Assembly: GCA_021774785.1 (NCBI GenBank) | Contig: JAJFIQ010000019.1 | Coordinates: 682,001-746,000, forward strand | Source: Emcibacter sp. | GTDB taxonomy: Bacteria > Pseudomonadota > Alphaproteobacteria > Sphingomonadales > Emcibacteraceae | DNA length: 64,000 nt | Direction: 5' to 3' | Shown: positions 31,522 through 40,391 of the stretch, piece after piece | Layout: each line of letters begins with the position of its first letter | Numbering within the stretch: the stretch's first letter is position 1 | Made by a program: the position numbers and the translations under genes | The notes under the pieces: model-generated | Seen by the model: the letters and a program-made list of their open reading frames with translations, nothing else | What the model was told of the DNA's origin: nothing | Databases searched by the model: none

Positions 31522-32586
31522 ATGTCGCATTTACGGGACAAGAAAGACGTCGAGTATATTAGAGAAACTTCTGACAAGACTCTGGATCTTATGTCAGTTT
31601 ATAATGTAGTTCCGTCGCCCTCAAATTATCAAGTCTGGTATGATTATACCTGCGAAGAAAACATGTCCCTAAATAAAGCCATAGATGACATGATCCGGAA
31701 AAAAAAATCATTCACTTCCAAGGTCTGCAATAACCTTTATGAAAGATTCTTTTCCAGTGATCAGGAACAAAATGCGGTGGCTCAGGCTGGACAAGGAATT
31801 CAATCCGAATTAACCAAAATTGCTAAAGCCGTATGTGAAATTAACAAGGGTACGGCTGACTATGGCAAGTCATTAAATGAAAGCTTGCATGGTATGGGAG
31901 ACGTACCGGGCAGTGAGGAACTCAAAACTATAATTTCTGGCCTATTGACGGATTCAACGGATTTTACCAATAAGAATAATTCTGCACAAATTCAATTAAA
32001 AGAATCCGCTAAAACTGTACAAAAATTGCAAACCACACTGGAAACTGTACGTCAGGAAAGTCTGACCGACATGTTAACCAATATTGGAAATCGCAAATCA
32101 TTTGAAGAAAATCTGAACCAAGCCATTAAAAATGCCACCAAAAAAGATAATGAACTTTGTTTGATTATTGGTGATATTGATCACTTCAAGAAATTTAATG
32201 ACAAATGGGGTCATCATGTGGGAGATCAGGTTTTGAAAGCTGTTGCTCATTCCATGAAAACACGGGTTGGCGAAGCAGGTACTACTGCCCGTTACGGGGG
32301 TGAGGAATTTGTCATCCTTCTATCCGGTCTATCCATGGATATGGCACAAAATCTTACAGACACAATCCGCCTTTCTATTTCCGGACGCAGTATGAAACGG
32401 AAAAGTACCGGGGAAAGTATTGGAAAAATAACCTGCTCCTTTGGCATTGCAAAATTTCGTCCTGGCGAACACCGTAATGATTTTCTTGAACGTGCTGACG
32501 CAGCCCTGTATCGCTCAAAAGCAAATGGCCGCAATAGAATAACACTTGAAGGTGATTCAAGTTCGAATGTGGTTCAAGTCGCTTAA
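31522..32586 (+). CDS. Diguanylate cyclase (GGDEF domain)
   Basis: Makes cyclic-di-GMP. The 354-aa protein has an N-terminal region of about 180 residues with no recognised sensor domain and no transmembrane helix, containing the conserved-looking YNVVPSPSNYQVWYDYTC and a predicted coiled coil (QLKESAKTVQKLQTTLETV). The GGDEF domain follows, with DMLTNIGNRKSFE, GDIDHFKKFNDKWGH, and the active-site loop RYGGEEFVILL. The inhibitory RxxD I-site is not in its normal place before GGEEF, so product inhibition may be absent. A Shine-Dalgarno GGGCAG precedes the ATG loosely. Confidence 0.92.
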   Translation: MSHLRDKKDVEYIRETSDKTLDLMSVYNVVPSPSNYQVWYDYTCEENMSLNKAIDDMIRKKKSFTSKVCNNLYERFFSSDQEQNAVAQAGQGIQSELTKIAKAVCEINKGTADYGKSLNESLHGMGDVPGSEELKTIISGLLTDSTDFTNKNNSAQIQLKESAKTVQKLQTTLETVRQESLTDMLTNIGNRKSFEENLNQAIKNATKKDNELCLIIGDIDHFKKFNDKWGHHVGDQVLKAVAHSMKTRVGEAGTTARYGGEEFVILLSGLSMDMAQNLTDTIRLSISGRSMKRKSTGESIGKITCSFGIAKFRPGEHRNDFLERADAALYRSKANGRNRITLEGDSSSNVVQVA

Positions 32587-32650
32587 TTCACATCTTTACA
32601 AACGACCGTTTTAATTTAATATTGTTTTTCCTGAAACTGAGGAGAATCCC

Positions 32651-33451
32651 ATGTCTTATTCTAATCGCTCACTTGAAACCATGAAGCTGGAATATGATGG
32701 TACGGTGGCCATTGTTACCCTATCCCGTCCGGATGCAATGAACGCAATGAATAATCAGTTCTTTGCAGATTTCCAAATTATATTATCTGAGCTCGAACAA
32801 GATGAACAGCCCGCGCGCGCCCTTCTCATAACGGCAGAAGGCAAAGGCTTTTGTGCCGGTGCCGACCTAAAGGATCAGGGTGGCGAAATGCCGCCAGATT
32901 TTGCACAAACGCTGAAAAAAAATTATCACCCCCTTATTCTGGGTCTTAAAAATTTACCCATTCCGACCATAGTTGCCGTAAATGGTGCCGCCGCCGGTGC
33001 GGGTATGAGTTTGGTTTGTGCCTGTGATATTGCTATTGCCGAGAAGCAAGCATATTTTCTTCAGGCCTTTGTCAATATTGCACTAATACCAGATGCAGGA
33101 AGTACATATTTTCTACCACGCATGGTTGGCCGGGCCCGTGCAGCATCAATGATGATGTTTGGGGAAAAATTATCCGCTGATCAGGCGGTTGATTACGGTA
33201 TTATCTCGAAAGTCGTAGAGCCCGGTGAATTGCTCACTGAAGGTATGGTACTCGCCCGGAAATTAGCCACTATGTCAACACAAGCCTTGTTTGCTATTCG
33301 AAAATTGCTTGATTCCTCAGAAAATAACACTCTAGAACAACAGCTTGAATGTGAAGCTGTAGCACAACAGAAAGCCGGTCATTCGGGCGACTTCATGGAA
33401 GGTGTCATGGCTTTTCTAGAGAAAAGAGTAGCAAATTTTAAAGGAAAATAA
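32651..33451 (+). CDS. Enoyl-CoA hydratase/isomerase family protein
   Basis: A 266-aa crotonase-fold enzyme. The oxyanion hole segments are seen as GKGFCAGADLKDQG and NGAAAGAGMSLVCACDIAIA, followed by NIALIPDAGSTYFLPRMVG, where the Asp and missing second Glu suggest a PaaG/isomerase-like active site rather than a classical two-Glu hydratase. A strong GAGGAGA Shine-Dalgarno precedes the ATG. Genes around it give no pathway context, so the acyl-CoA substrate is unknown. Confidence 0.85.
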   Translation: MSYSNRSLETMKLEYDGTVAIVTLSRPDAMNAMNNQFFADFQIILSELEQDEQPARALLITAEGKGFCAGADLKDQGGEMPPDFAQTLKKNYHPLILGLKNLPIPTIVAVNGAAAGAGMSLVCACDIAIAEKQAYFLQAFVNIALIPDAGSTYFLPRMVGRARAASMMMFGEKLSADQAVDYGIISKVVEPGELLTEGMVLARKLATMSTQALFAIRKLLDSSENNTLEQQLECEAVAQQKAGHSGDFMEGVMAFLEKRVANFKGK

Positions 33452-33494
33452 CATCTAAAACGCCATATATACCTATTTTGTTCTATTTTTGTTC

Positions 33495-33523
33495 TTGACT
33501 GTTCCCCGACCTTAAGTTAAAAC
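33495..33523 (+). promoter_or_regulatory. Candidate promoter for the 59-aa membrane protein gene
   Basis: TTGACT (33495-33500), a 17-bp spacer and TAAAAC (33518-33523) lie just upstream of a Shine-Dalgarno AGGA and the ATG at 33545. Confidence 0.45.
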
Positions 33524-33544
33524 TAAAAAAAATAGGAAAATACT

Positions 33545-33724
33545 ATGGATATATTACTGCATATCACCGGATTGGCTTTCATCCCATTTATAATTTATAT
33601 TTTATATCTGGGAACGCAGGATATTTTACAAGTTTTGCATGATCAATATACCCCGCAAAGGAAAAGGGTGACAATGAACAAGCCTCCTTGCTACACACCC
33701 CAAACATTTAAATTCACGACCTAG
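33545..33724 (+). CDS. Candidate small membrane protein (59 aa)
   Basis: An open frame of 59 codons with a good local start: AGGA (33534-33537) is seven bases before ATG 33545, and a sigma-70-like promoter lies further upstream. The first half is one hydrophobic helix (ILLHITGLAFIPFIIYILYLG); the second half is polar and basic (QYTPQRKRVTMNK). It overlaps the end of the chorismate mutase gene by 11 bp tail to tail. No homology is recognised. The promoter, ribosome site and membrane helix argue it is real; the short length leaves doubt. Confidence 0.5.
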   Translation: MDILLHITGLAFIPFIIYILYLGTQDILQVLHDQYTPQRKRVTMNKPPCYTPQTFKFTT

Positions 33725-34055
33725 TCGCGTCAAAAACACCCATCTCGTAATTGATGCACCATTCGATCATGTGTCGATATAATTCTTCCACTAAATCAGG
33801 GTGAGTGCCAACCTTTTGTGCATGGGCTTTTACTTTAGCCACCACATCCTCAACACGGGCTTCATCACGAACCAAGTTTCTATGCTGCTTAATATGTGCA
33901 GCCTGTTCCATGAAGCCCTGACGAATACTGAGCAGCTCAACAATAACACAGTCCAATTGATCAATTTCATCCCGCAGTTCAGTCATGTCGGAACATTGCC
34001 TAGCAGAATACTCAATATTTTTTCTTTTATCGCTGAAAACTTTATGCGAACTCAT
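33714..34055 (-). CDS. Chorismate mutase, AroQ type
   Basis: Converts chorismate to prephenate for phenylalanine and tyrosine. The 113-aa frame carries one AroQ helical domain: MTELRDEIDQLDCVIVELLSIRQGFMEQAAHIKQ in pieces, with the Arg/Lys active-site residues in LRDEIDQLD, RQGF and HIKQHR, and the C-terminal YRHMIEWCINYE. The first 23 residues precede the usual start, so ATG at 33986 (MTELRDEID) is an alternative giving 90 aa. It is preceded on the same strand by the TPR-SPOR lipoprotein gene. Confidence 0.87.
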   Translation of the reverse strand: MSSHKVFSDKRKNIEYSARQCSDMTELRDEIDQLDCVIVELLSIRQGFMEQAAHIKQHRNLVRDEARVEDVVAKVKAHAQKVGTHPDLVEELYRHMIEWCINYEMGVFDATRS

Positions 34056-34124
34056 TTCTGTTCCTTAAAACCACATACATATTTCAGTTATCAAAGTTAT
34101 GAAAGGGGGAAATTAACAACGTCT

Positions 34125-35393
34125 CTAATCTTTGGCTGTTTTGAGAACCAAACAGTCCACTTTCCTATGGCGAAGTTCTTCACATAGTGTATTTGCTATG
34201 GGTCTTTCTACTATATTCCCTACAAAAACACGGAACAGATTTTGTCCATTGGCCAATGTCACTAATTTTATTTTGGGTTTATGAGAATCAAGCAAACCTT
34301 TGCTACGACGTTTAATTTTCTTCCACCCGTCGTTGGCCAACTTTAAACTGGGGTATGACCCCAACTGTACCCTATGAACCTTTTGGGTCGGAACCGAAGT
34401 TTTTACTGGTTTAGAAACACTGTCTATTACAGTTTTTTCGTCTATTACAGTTTTTTCGGTTTTAAAACTTGATGTTTCTTCCTGTTTTAGCAATTCCTGA
34501 AGTTGACGTTTCTTCGGATCATCTGAGATAATTTCCGGCGTTTTAACCGATTTATTTTTTATCCCTTCTCCTGTCCCCTGCTCAACTTTATCCGGAAAAT
34601 TCTTTACGCCCAGAAAAATGGCCTGTGCTCTCTGATCTGGGGTTAAGCTTTTGACCCATCTATACTTATTGACATTCGTTTCCATTTCCTCTTTTGTCAT
34701 AATAGAGGCACCAATTTTGCGGCCAGCCTCTTCCTCGCCAGATAAAACATAGACCAGTACCAGGTTATGCTGTGCCTTGGTCACCGTATAATCCAGATTA
34801 ATCGCCTTACTTAACAACCTGATGGCAGGTGCATATTGTCCCTCAAAGGAAAATGACAAAGCAAGATTGTTCAGTAATGATATGTTGTCAGCCTCAAGTG
34901 TGAGCCCCTTTCCATAATTCATTTGGGCGTCTTCCTGCTTACCCATAAGGTCATGAGCCAGCCCCAGCATATTATATATCCGATAATCTGCCGGATTCTG
35001 TTTTGACAAATCAGTAAGATACGGAATGGCATCTGCGGGACGGTTTTTCGTGATCAGCATTTGGCCACTGCCCAGTTTTGCTTCCGTATTAGTCGGGTCC
35101 AGCCGCAAGACTTGTCCATAGAAATTAATGGCAGCATCTGTTGCACCCATGGCCTGATATGTCTTGGCTAAGCCCAATCTTGAAGATATGTGCATGGGGT
35201 TTTCATTGGCCGCCCGTTGATAGAGCCGCATGGCATTGCCATAATCACCTGCCTGAAGAAAGCTCTCGGCCATATTCATCAATGAATCGGAGTCAAAGGG
35301 CATTTCGCCATCAACCCGTCTCTCCCCACCACAGGAAACAAGGACTAGACAGCTTAAAACAATGACGAAGGTTTTTGTTAATTTCTGGATCAT
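34125..35393 (-). CDS. TPR- and SPOR-domain lipoprotein
   Basis: A 422-aa lipoprotein. The signal peptide ends in a lipobox (LVLVSC, lipidated Cys near residue 21). Several TPR repeats follow at about 35-240 (AESFLQAGDYGNAMRLYQRA, GLAKTYQAMGATDAAINFY, GLAHDLMGKQEDAQMNYGKG). A low-complexity linker contains an 18-bp tandem duplication. The C-terminal 85 residues are a SPOR domain (HRVQLGSYPSLKLANDGW, LFRVFVGNI), which binds denuded septal peptidoglycan. The design suggests an envelope scaffold working at the division site. The pilus assembly protein TadD is a related TPR protein, but SPOR is not part of TadD. Confidence 0.85.
   Translation of the reverse strand: MIQKLTKTFVIVLSCLVLVSCGGERRVDGEMPFDSDSLMNMAESFLQAGDYGNAMRLYQRAANENPMHISSRLGLAKTYQAMGATDAAINFYGQVLRLDPTNTEAKLGSGQMLITKNRPADAIPYLTDLSKQNPADYRIYNMLGLAHDLMGKQEDAQMNYGKGLTLEADNISLLNNLALSFSFEGQYAPAIRLLSKAINLDYTVTKAQHNLVLVYVLSGEEEAGRKIGASIMTKEEMETNVNKYRWVKSLTPDQRAQAIFLGVKNFPDKVEQGTGEGIKNKSVKTPEIISDDPKKRQLQELLKQEETSSFKTEKTVIDEKTVIDSVSKPVKTSVPTQKVHRVQLGSYPSLKLANDGWKKIKRRSKGLLDSHKPKIKLVTLANGQNLFRVFVGNIVERPIANTLCEELRHRKVDCLVLKTAKD
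34423..34458. repeat. 18-bp perfect tandem duplication inside the SPOR protein linker
   Basis: Two exact copies of TCTATTACAGTTTTTTCG (plus strand) encode a doubled EKTVID in the linker between the TPR and SPOR domains. It is in frame and tolerated, as expected for a flexible linker. Confidence 0.9.
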
Positions 35394-35491
35394 TTAGTCC
35401 CCGTAATTCATTTACTTTGAATTTATTGATATAGCATACAATGAAGTATTAACCATAACCAGATTTCATTACATAAAATTTTCACCAAAAG

Positions 35492-35506
35492 TTAAAGATT
35501 TCTTAA
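35492..35506 (+). promoter_or_regulatory. Candidate CtrA box before the YjfB-like gene
   Basis: TTAA-AGATTTC-TTAA is an exact TTAA-N7-TTAA match that ends 48 bp before the ATG at 35555. This is the spacing expected when CtrA occupies the -35 region; TATGTT (35511-35516) or TTATAC could serve as the -10. Confidence 0.45.
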
Positions 35507-35554
35507 AATATATGTTATACCTTTATCACATAGAAAACCAATAAGGATTAAATC

Positions 35555-35743
35555 ATGGTTGATATTGCATCCACGAGTAGTACGGCAAATCAAGTACAGG
35601 TTGACCGAAGCAACAGTCAGGAAAATACCGCTGCCTTAAAAGAGGCTGTATCAAAAGCTGCGGAAGATTCAGTGATTGAACGGAAAGAAGTTGAATCGGA
35701 CACTGGTCCAAATATTGGCCAGAAGGTCGATATTAAAGCCTGA
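35555..35743 (+). CDS. Small YjfB-like putative motility protein (62 aa)
   Basis: A 62-aa soluble, charged protein with a good ribosome site (AAGGATTAAATC-ATG) and its own terminator, so it is a stand-alone unit. The ends resemble the YjfB putative motility family: an N-terminal VDIAS followed by a Gln-rich helix and the C-terminal PNIGQKVDIKA, which recalls the family's LGQxxDIK ending. The middle (ALKEAVSKAAEDSVIERKEVE) is helical. The similarity is from memory of the pattern and is weak. A CtrA-type box upstream fits a flagellar or cell-cycle role, since CtrA controls motility genes in this class. Confidence 0.55.
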   Translation: MVDIASTSSTANQVQVDRSNSQENTAALKEAVSKAAEDSVIERKEVESDTGPNIGQKVDIKA

Positions 35744-35777
35744 TCAGGCTCAAAACATTTTTTAATTACAAAAAAAT

Positions 35778-35805
35778 AAGGCATGGCTATTACACCATGC
35801 CTTTT
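35778..35805. terminator. Bidirectional intrinsic terminator
   Basis: AAGGCATGG and CCATGCCTT form a 9-bp stem with an 8-nt loop, followed by TTTTGTTGT on the plus strand and by a T-rich tract on the minus strand. It separates the convergent YjfB-like gene and aspS. Confidence 0.8.
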
Positions 35806-35834
35806 GTTGTATCTGCTTTTTCTGTCAGATTGCT

Positions 35835-37619
35835 TTATTTCTTTTCCACATCCGGCACTATCGTCCGCAAATGTAGTTCCCGCAATTGTTTCATGGAAAC
35901 TTCACTGGGTGCTTTCATCATTAGGTCTTCTGCTTTCTGGTTCATGGGGAAAATAATCACCTCACGAATATTCGGCTCATTAGCCAGAAGCATGACAATA
36001 CGGTCAACACCCGGTGCGATGCCACCATGGGGTGGTGCGCCGTACTTCAGGGCATTGAGCATACCAGAGAAGCGTTCCTCGACCACTTCAGGGCCATATC
36101 CTGCCAATTCAAAGGCTTTATACATGATTTCCGGCTTATGGTTCCGAATAGCACCGGATGATAATTCAATACCATTACAGACAATATCATACTGATAGCC
36201 CAGAATATCTTCCGGTTTCATGTTTTCCAATGCTTCCATGCCCCCTTGCGGCATAGAAAATGGGTTATGACTGAAATCAAGTTTCTTTTCCACCTCATCA
36301 TATTCATACATGGGGAAATCAACTATCCAGCAGAATTTGAACTCATCATCATTGATCAGTTCTAAATCTTCACCAACCTTCGTACGGGCGAACCCGGCAA
36401 GCCTGGCGGCCTCTTCTGCCTTACCACAAGCAAAGAAAACACCGTCATTTTCACTTAAAGACGCAATTTCCCTTAATTGAGTCAGGCAGTCATCATCAAG
36501 GTTCTTGGCGATGGGCCCCAATGCTTCACCGTCCTTAAATCGAATATAGCCAAGACCAGCATAGCCCTCGGAGCGTGCCCAGTCATTCATCTTGTCAAAG
36601 AAGCTGCGGGCTTTGCTTCCCCCTGCCCCCGGTGCTGGAATGGCGCGAACAACAGCGCCCTTCTCAACGGCCCCGGCAAAAATACCAAAACCAGAACCGC
36701 GAAAGACTTCTGTTACATCACAAATTTCAATGGGGTTTCTAAGGTCAGGCTTGTCATTACCGTATTTCAGCATACTTTCCTTAAACGGAATACGCGGGAA
36801 TGGGGTCTGTGTGACTTTCTTTGTGGTAAATTCTTCAAATAAACCAACCATTAGCGGCTCTAGTGCGGCAAAGACATCTTCCTGCGTAACAAAAGACATT
36901 TCCACATCCAACTGGTAAAATTCACCCGGTGAACGGTCTGCACGGGCATCTTCATCGCGGAAGCAGGGTGCAATCTGAAAATAACGGTCAAAACCGGCTA
37001 TCATCAAAAGCTGTTTAAACTGCTGCGGGGCCTGTGGTAATGCATAAAATTTACCGGGGTGCATACGACTTGGCACCAAAAAGTCCCGTGCGCCTTCCGG
37101 TGAACTAGCGGTAAGAATCGGTGTTTGATACTCCCGAAAGCCCAGATTCACCATCCGGCGGCGTATGCTTGAAATGACATCGGAGCGCAGCACGATATTA
37201 TTGTGGAGACGTTCACGGCGCAAATCAAGATAACGATAGGTCAGCCGAATATCCTCTGGATAGTCCTGTTCGCCAAATACCGGTAAAGGCAATTCAGCAG
37301 CTGTGGAAAGAACATCTAATTCCTCAATGAATACTTCAATATGACCAGTGGGAAGATTATCATTAATTGTATCTTCGCTACGGGATACGACCTTTCCCTT
37401 GACTCGAATAACTGATTCTGCCCGCAAACCTTCTGCAGCCTCAAAGCCGGGATTATCCGTATCAATCACACATTGCGTCAAACCATAATGATCCCTAAGA
37501 TCAATAAACAAAAGACCACCGTGGTCTCTTTTCCGATGAACCCAACCGGAAAGGAGAATAATTTCCCCGACATTTTCCGAACGCAGGGCTTCGCATGTAT
37601 GTGTTCTATATTCGTGCAT
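35835..37619 (-). CDS. aspS: Aspartyl-tRNA synthetase
   Basis: Charges tRNA-Asp (and probably tRNA-Asn, as bacterial-type AspRS in alphaproteobacteria is often non-discriminating). The 594-aa class II enzyme has the OB-fold anticodon domain ([20 protein letters not shown] in pieces), motif 2 ([24 protein letters not shown] in pieces), the bacterial GAD insertion at about 290-420, and motif 3 ([14 protein letters not shown]). The start [12 protein letters not shown] is the canonical N terminus. It is divergent from rnd. Confidence 0.97.
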   Translation of the reverse strand: MHEYRTHTCEALRSENVGEIILLSGWVHRKRDHGGLLFIDLRDHYGLTQCVIDTDNPGFEAAEGLRAESVIRVKGKVVSRSEDTINDNLPTGHIEVFIEELDVLSTAAELPLPVFGEQDYPEDIRLTYRYLDLRRERLHNNIVLRSDVISSIRRRMVNLGFREYQTPILTASSPEGARDFLVPSRMHPGKFYALPQAPQQFKQLLMIAGFDRYFQIAPCFRDEDARADRSPGEFYQLDVEMSFVTQEDVFAALEPLMVGLFEEFTTKKVTQTPFPRIPFKESMLKYGNDKPDLRNPIEICDVTEVFRGSGFGIFAGAVEKGAVVRAIPAPGAGGSKARSFFDKMNDWARSEGYAGLGYIRFKDGEALGPIAKNLDDDCLTQLREIASLSENDGVFFACGKAEEAARLAGFARTKVGEDLELINDDEFKFCWIVDFPMYEYDEVEKKLDFSHNPFSMPQGGMEALENMKPEDILGYQYDIVCNGIELSSGAIRNHKPEIMYKAFELAGYGPEVVEERFSGMLNALKYGAPPHGGIAPGVDRIVMLLANEPNIREVIIFPMNQKAEDLMMKAPSEVSMKQLRELHLRTIVPDVEKK

Positions 37620-37744
37620 TGTAATTCTTCTAACTTTAATGTGTAAATCATGGTGTTTTTGTGCTTTATTGCCCGATTGTCAAGTTATTCTTTATCAGGA
37701 TTCAAAACTGCAAGTCGAATTCTAAGTATTAGGTAAGAAATTTA

Positions 37745-38920
37745 ATGAGCGTAATCACGACCAATGACCAGTTGGAGGCCCTTTGTAAGCGGCTGGGAAA
37801 ATCAGACTATATCACGGTAGACACAGAGTTTTTGCGAACTAAGACCTATTATTCCAAACTTTGTTTGATTCAGGTTGCCAATGAGGAAGAATATCATGCC
37901 ATTGATCCCTTGGCACCCGGTATAAATCTGGATCCTTTTTATGATCTTCTGACCAATGAGAATATCCTGAAAGTCTTTCATGCCTCACGGCAGGATATTG
38001 AGATTTTCGTTAATGAAAAAGGTGTCGTACCAAAACCCTTGTTCGATTCTCAGGTCGCAGCCATGGTATGTGGTTATGGTGATAGCATCGGTTATGAAAA
38101 ACTGGTTCTTAGTTTAGCCGGAGCCACTTTGGATAAAAGCACGCGCATTACTGACTGGTCAAGACGTCCTTTGACTCAGCGACAGATTGATTATGCCTTG
38201 GGTGATGTCACCCACCTTCGTGTCATCTATAAAAAACTCAATGAGCAGCTGACAAAAAATGACCGCAGCCATTGGCTTGTTCAGGAAATGAACGATTTAA
38301 CAAATCCTGATACATTTATAGTTCTGCCGGAAAATGCTTGGAAAAGACTTAAGATAAGAAGCAGCAACCGGTTATTTAATGCCATTGCACGGGCGCTTGC
38401 AGAATGGCGGGAAAATGAGGCTCAAAGCCGTAATATTCCCCGTAACCGGGTAATGCGAGATGAAGTATTACTTGAAGTTTCTGCCGTAAGGCCAGAGCAT
38501 ACCAATGCTTTAGGTAGTATTCGTGGGTTATCACCACAGTTTAGCCAAAGTAAAAGCGGACAGAAAGTACTTGCTGCAGTGAAAGAGGTTATGAATCTTC
38601 CTACGGATAGTTTGCCGGAAATTACCCGCAAACGCCCTCCTGCTCAAAATAACGATCCGGTGATGGAACTTTTGAAGGTTCTCCTGAAACTCACCTGTCA
38701 GAATGAAAATGTGGCTCCCAAGCTCATAGCCTCGGTTGATGATCTTGAAAAGCTAGCGGAAAAAGATGATGCAGACATACCGGCCCTCGCAGGCTGGCGC
38801 TTTGATTTGTTTGGCAAACAAGCACTGGCCGTTAAACAGGGAAAACTGGCATTTGTCATGGAAAATGGGACAATCACCTTGATTTCCATGGCAGAAACCA
38901 AAGAAGAAGAACCCTCTTAA
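37745..38920 (+). CDS. rnd: Ribonuclease D
   Basis: 3'-5' exoribonuclease acting on tRNA and other stable RNA ends. The 391-aa protein has the DEDDy exonuclease domain (VDTEFLRTKTYY, HASRQDIEIF, GDVTHLRVIY), then an HRDC domain around residues 210-290 (ALAEWRENEAQSRNIPRNRV). It faces ppx and their ends overlap by 4 bp. Confidence 0.95.
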   Translation: MSVITTNDQLEALCKRLGKSDYITVDTEFLRTKTYYSKLCLIQVANEEEYHAIDPLAPGINLDPFYDLLTNENILKVFHASRQDIEIFVNEKGVVPKPLFDSQVAAMVCGYGDSIGYEKLVLSLAGATLDKSTRITDWSRRPLTQRQIDYALGDVTHLRVIYKKLNEQLTKNDRSHWLVQEMNDLTNPDTFIVLPENAWKRLKIRSSNRLFNAIARALAEWRENEAQSRNIPRNRVMRDEVLLEVSAVRPEHTNALGSIRGLSPQFSQSKSGQKVLAAVKEVMNLPTDSLPEITRKRPPAQNNDPVMELLKVLLKLTCQNENVAPKLIASVDDLEKLAEKDDADIPALAGWRFDLFGKQALAVKQGKLAFVMENGTITLISMAETKEEEPS

Positions 38921-40386
38921 ATAATTCTGACTTCTTCCTGCAAATCAAATTCCTTTGCCAACTTACTGAAGCGTTTGGTGACAACTTCATTCACAACGGC
39001 TTCGTCTTTCGCCCGGACATTCAGCAACATTCTTTCGTCCTTAATTTCCAAAGAGGCGGATTTCAGACCTTTTTCGGTACCGCCAGATATTCTTTGTGCC
39101 AAACGCAGTGCAAGCCCTACCTGATTGGCATAAAGGACATCTGATGGTTTAAGTAATGTCTCAACCTTTGCGGTGTCCTTTTCGCCCGTTTTTCCACCGT
39201 AACAAATATAAAGCGTCAGCCCAATGAAAGCGGCACCACGATGGGCTAGTCCCAGTAAACGGCCATGTAATACCTCATATAAAACTTTTTCTGCCCTATA
39301 TTCCGGGTGACCGCGCCAACCCACATCGCTGAGGATTGATGCCGCCAAGCGCAGACGGTATGGCTCAAAGTCTTCATCCGGGAACAAAGGGTCAATCCAT
39401 TTCTGGAGCCGTTGACCATGCTCAGAAAAACGACCGTTATTGGCTGCAATATCATGACAGGCTTCAATCAACGGATCTTTCAAGCGAACTTCCGGCGTCA
39501 TACCTTCATAGAGCAGCCCTTCCCGCAATCCATAGCCGGAAATAACCAAACGCTTTGATTTCAATTTTTTAATCATTCGGTTCAGGATATAAGCCGACAA
39601 AGACAAAACCTTCAGGCGGCGCGACGAAATATAGACCCTATACCGCTTAAGTTCAACAGTGTGCATCTTGGAAATGCGTTCTGTGAGGGCCAATGCCTCG
39701 TTCCGGTCAATGGTATAATGATGAACATTATTCAAAGCGTAACCGTTTTCCACAATATGAATTTTAGCCAGGGCACGCCATGAACCACCAACAGCATAAA
39801 AATTTTCATTCTTATGTTCTTTTTTCCAGTCAAGCAAATCAAGGGCCTTATCAATATCCTCTTTTGGAGAGGAAATCGTCTTACCATCCAGTGATAAATA
39901 TTTGAGCGGGCCTATTGCAAAGCTGACTTTTCTTGCTACAGAACCTTCACCTGACAATTGCGCCAGTTCCAGGCTACCCCCACCCAGATCGCCCATAATC
40001 CCCTTTGCCCGGGGCAAGGCACATAATACACCCAGTCCTGATAATCTGGCCTCTTCTTCACCTGAAATCACGGATACATCTAACTGGCATTCATTTTTTA
40101 TACGTTCGGCAAATTCAGGACCGTTTTTTGCTTCCCGAACCGCAGATGTTGCCACGACGCGATAACTTTTCACATCCATTTTGGCAAGCATCAGGTGAAA
40201 ACGTTTCAGGTTTTCAACAACGATATCCATAGCCTCATTCTGCATCATGCCCGTTTCGGACAAGCCACGCCCCAGACCACATAGAATTTTTTCATTAAAA
40301 ATAACATAGGGGGCCCGTCGCATGCTTTCATAAACCACTAAACGAACCGTATTAGACCCAATATCAATAACTGCAAATTTTTCCAA
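38917..40386 (-). CDS. ppx: Exopolyphosphatase / Ppx-GppA phosphatase
   Basis: Hydrolyses polyphosphate or pppGpp. The 489-aa actin-fold protein has the phosphate-1 loop (AVIDIGSNTVRLVVYE), the RVVATSAVREAKNG segment, VISGEEEARLSGLG, phosphate-2 loop GDLGGGSLELAQL, and a C-terminal HD-like helical domain. It lies 5 bp after ppk, so polyphosphate synthesis and breakdown are encoded together. Confidence 0.94.
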   Translation of the reverse strand: MEKFAVIDIGSNTVRLVVYESMRRAPYVIFNEKILCGLGRGLSETGMMQNEAMDIVVENLKRFHLMLAKMDVKSYRVVATSAVREAKNGPEFAERIKNECQLDVSVISGEEEARLSGLGVLCALPRAKGIMGDLGGGSLELAQLSGEGSVARKVSFAIGPLKYLSLDGKTISSPKEDIDKALDLLDWKKEHKNENFYAVGGSWRALAKIHIVENGYALNNVHHYTIDRNEALALTERISKMHTVELKRYRVYISSRRLKVLSLSAYILNRMIKKLKSKRLVISGYGLREGLLYEGMTPEVRLKDPLIEACHDIAANNGRFSEHGQRLQKWIDPLFPDEDFEPYRLRLAASILSDVGWRGHPEYRAEKVLYEVLHGRLLGLAHRGAAFIGLTLYICYGGKTGEKDTAKVETLLKPSDVLYANQVGLALRLAQRISGGTEKGLKSASLEIKDERMLLNVRAKDEAVVNEVVTKRFSKLAKEFDLQEEVRII

Positions 40387-40391
40387 AAATA

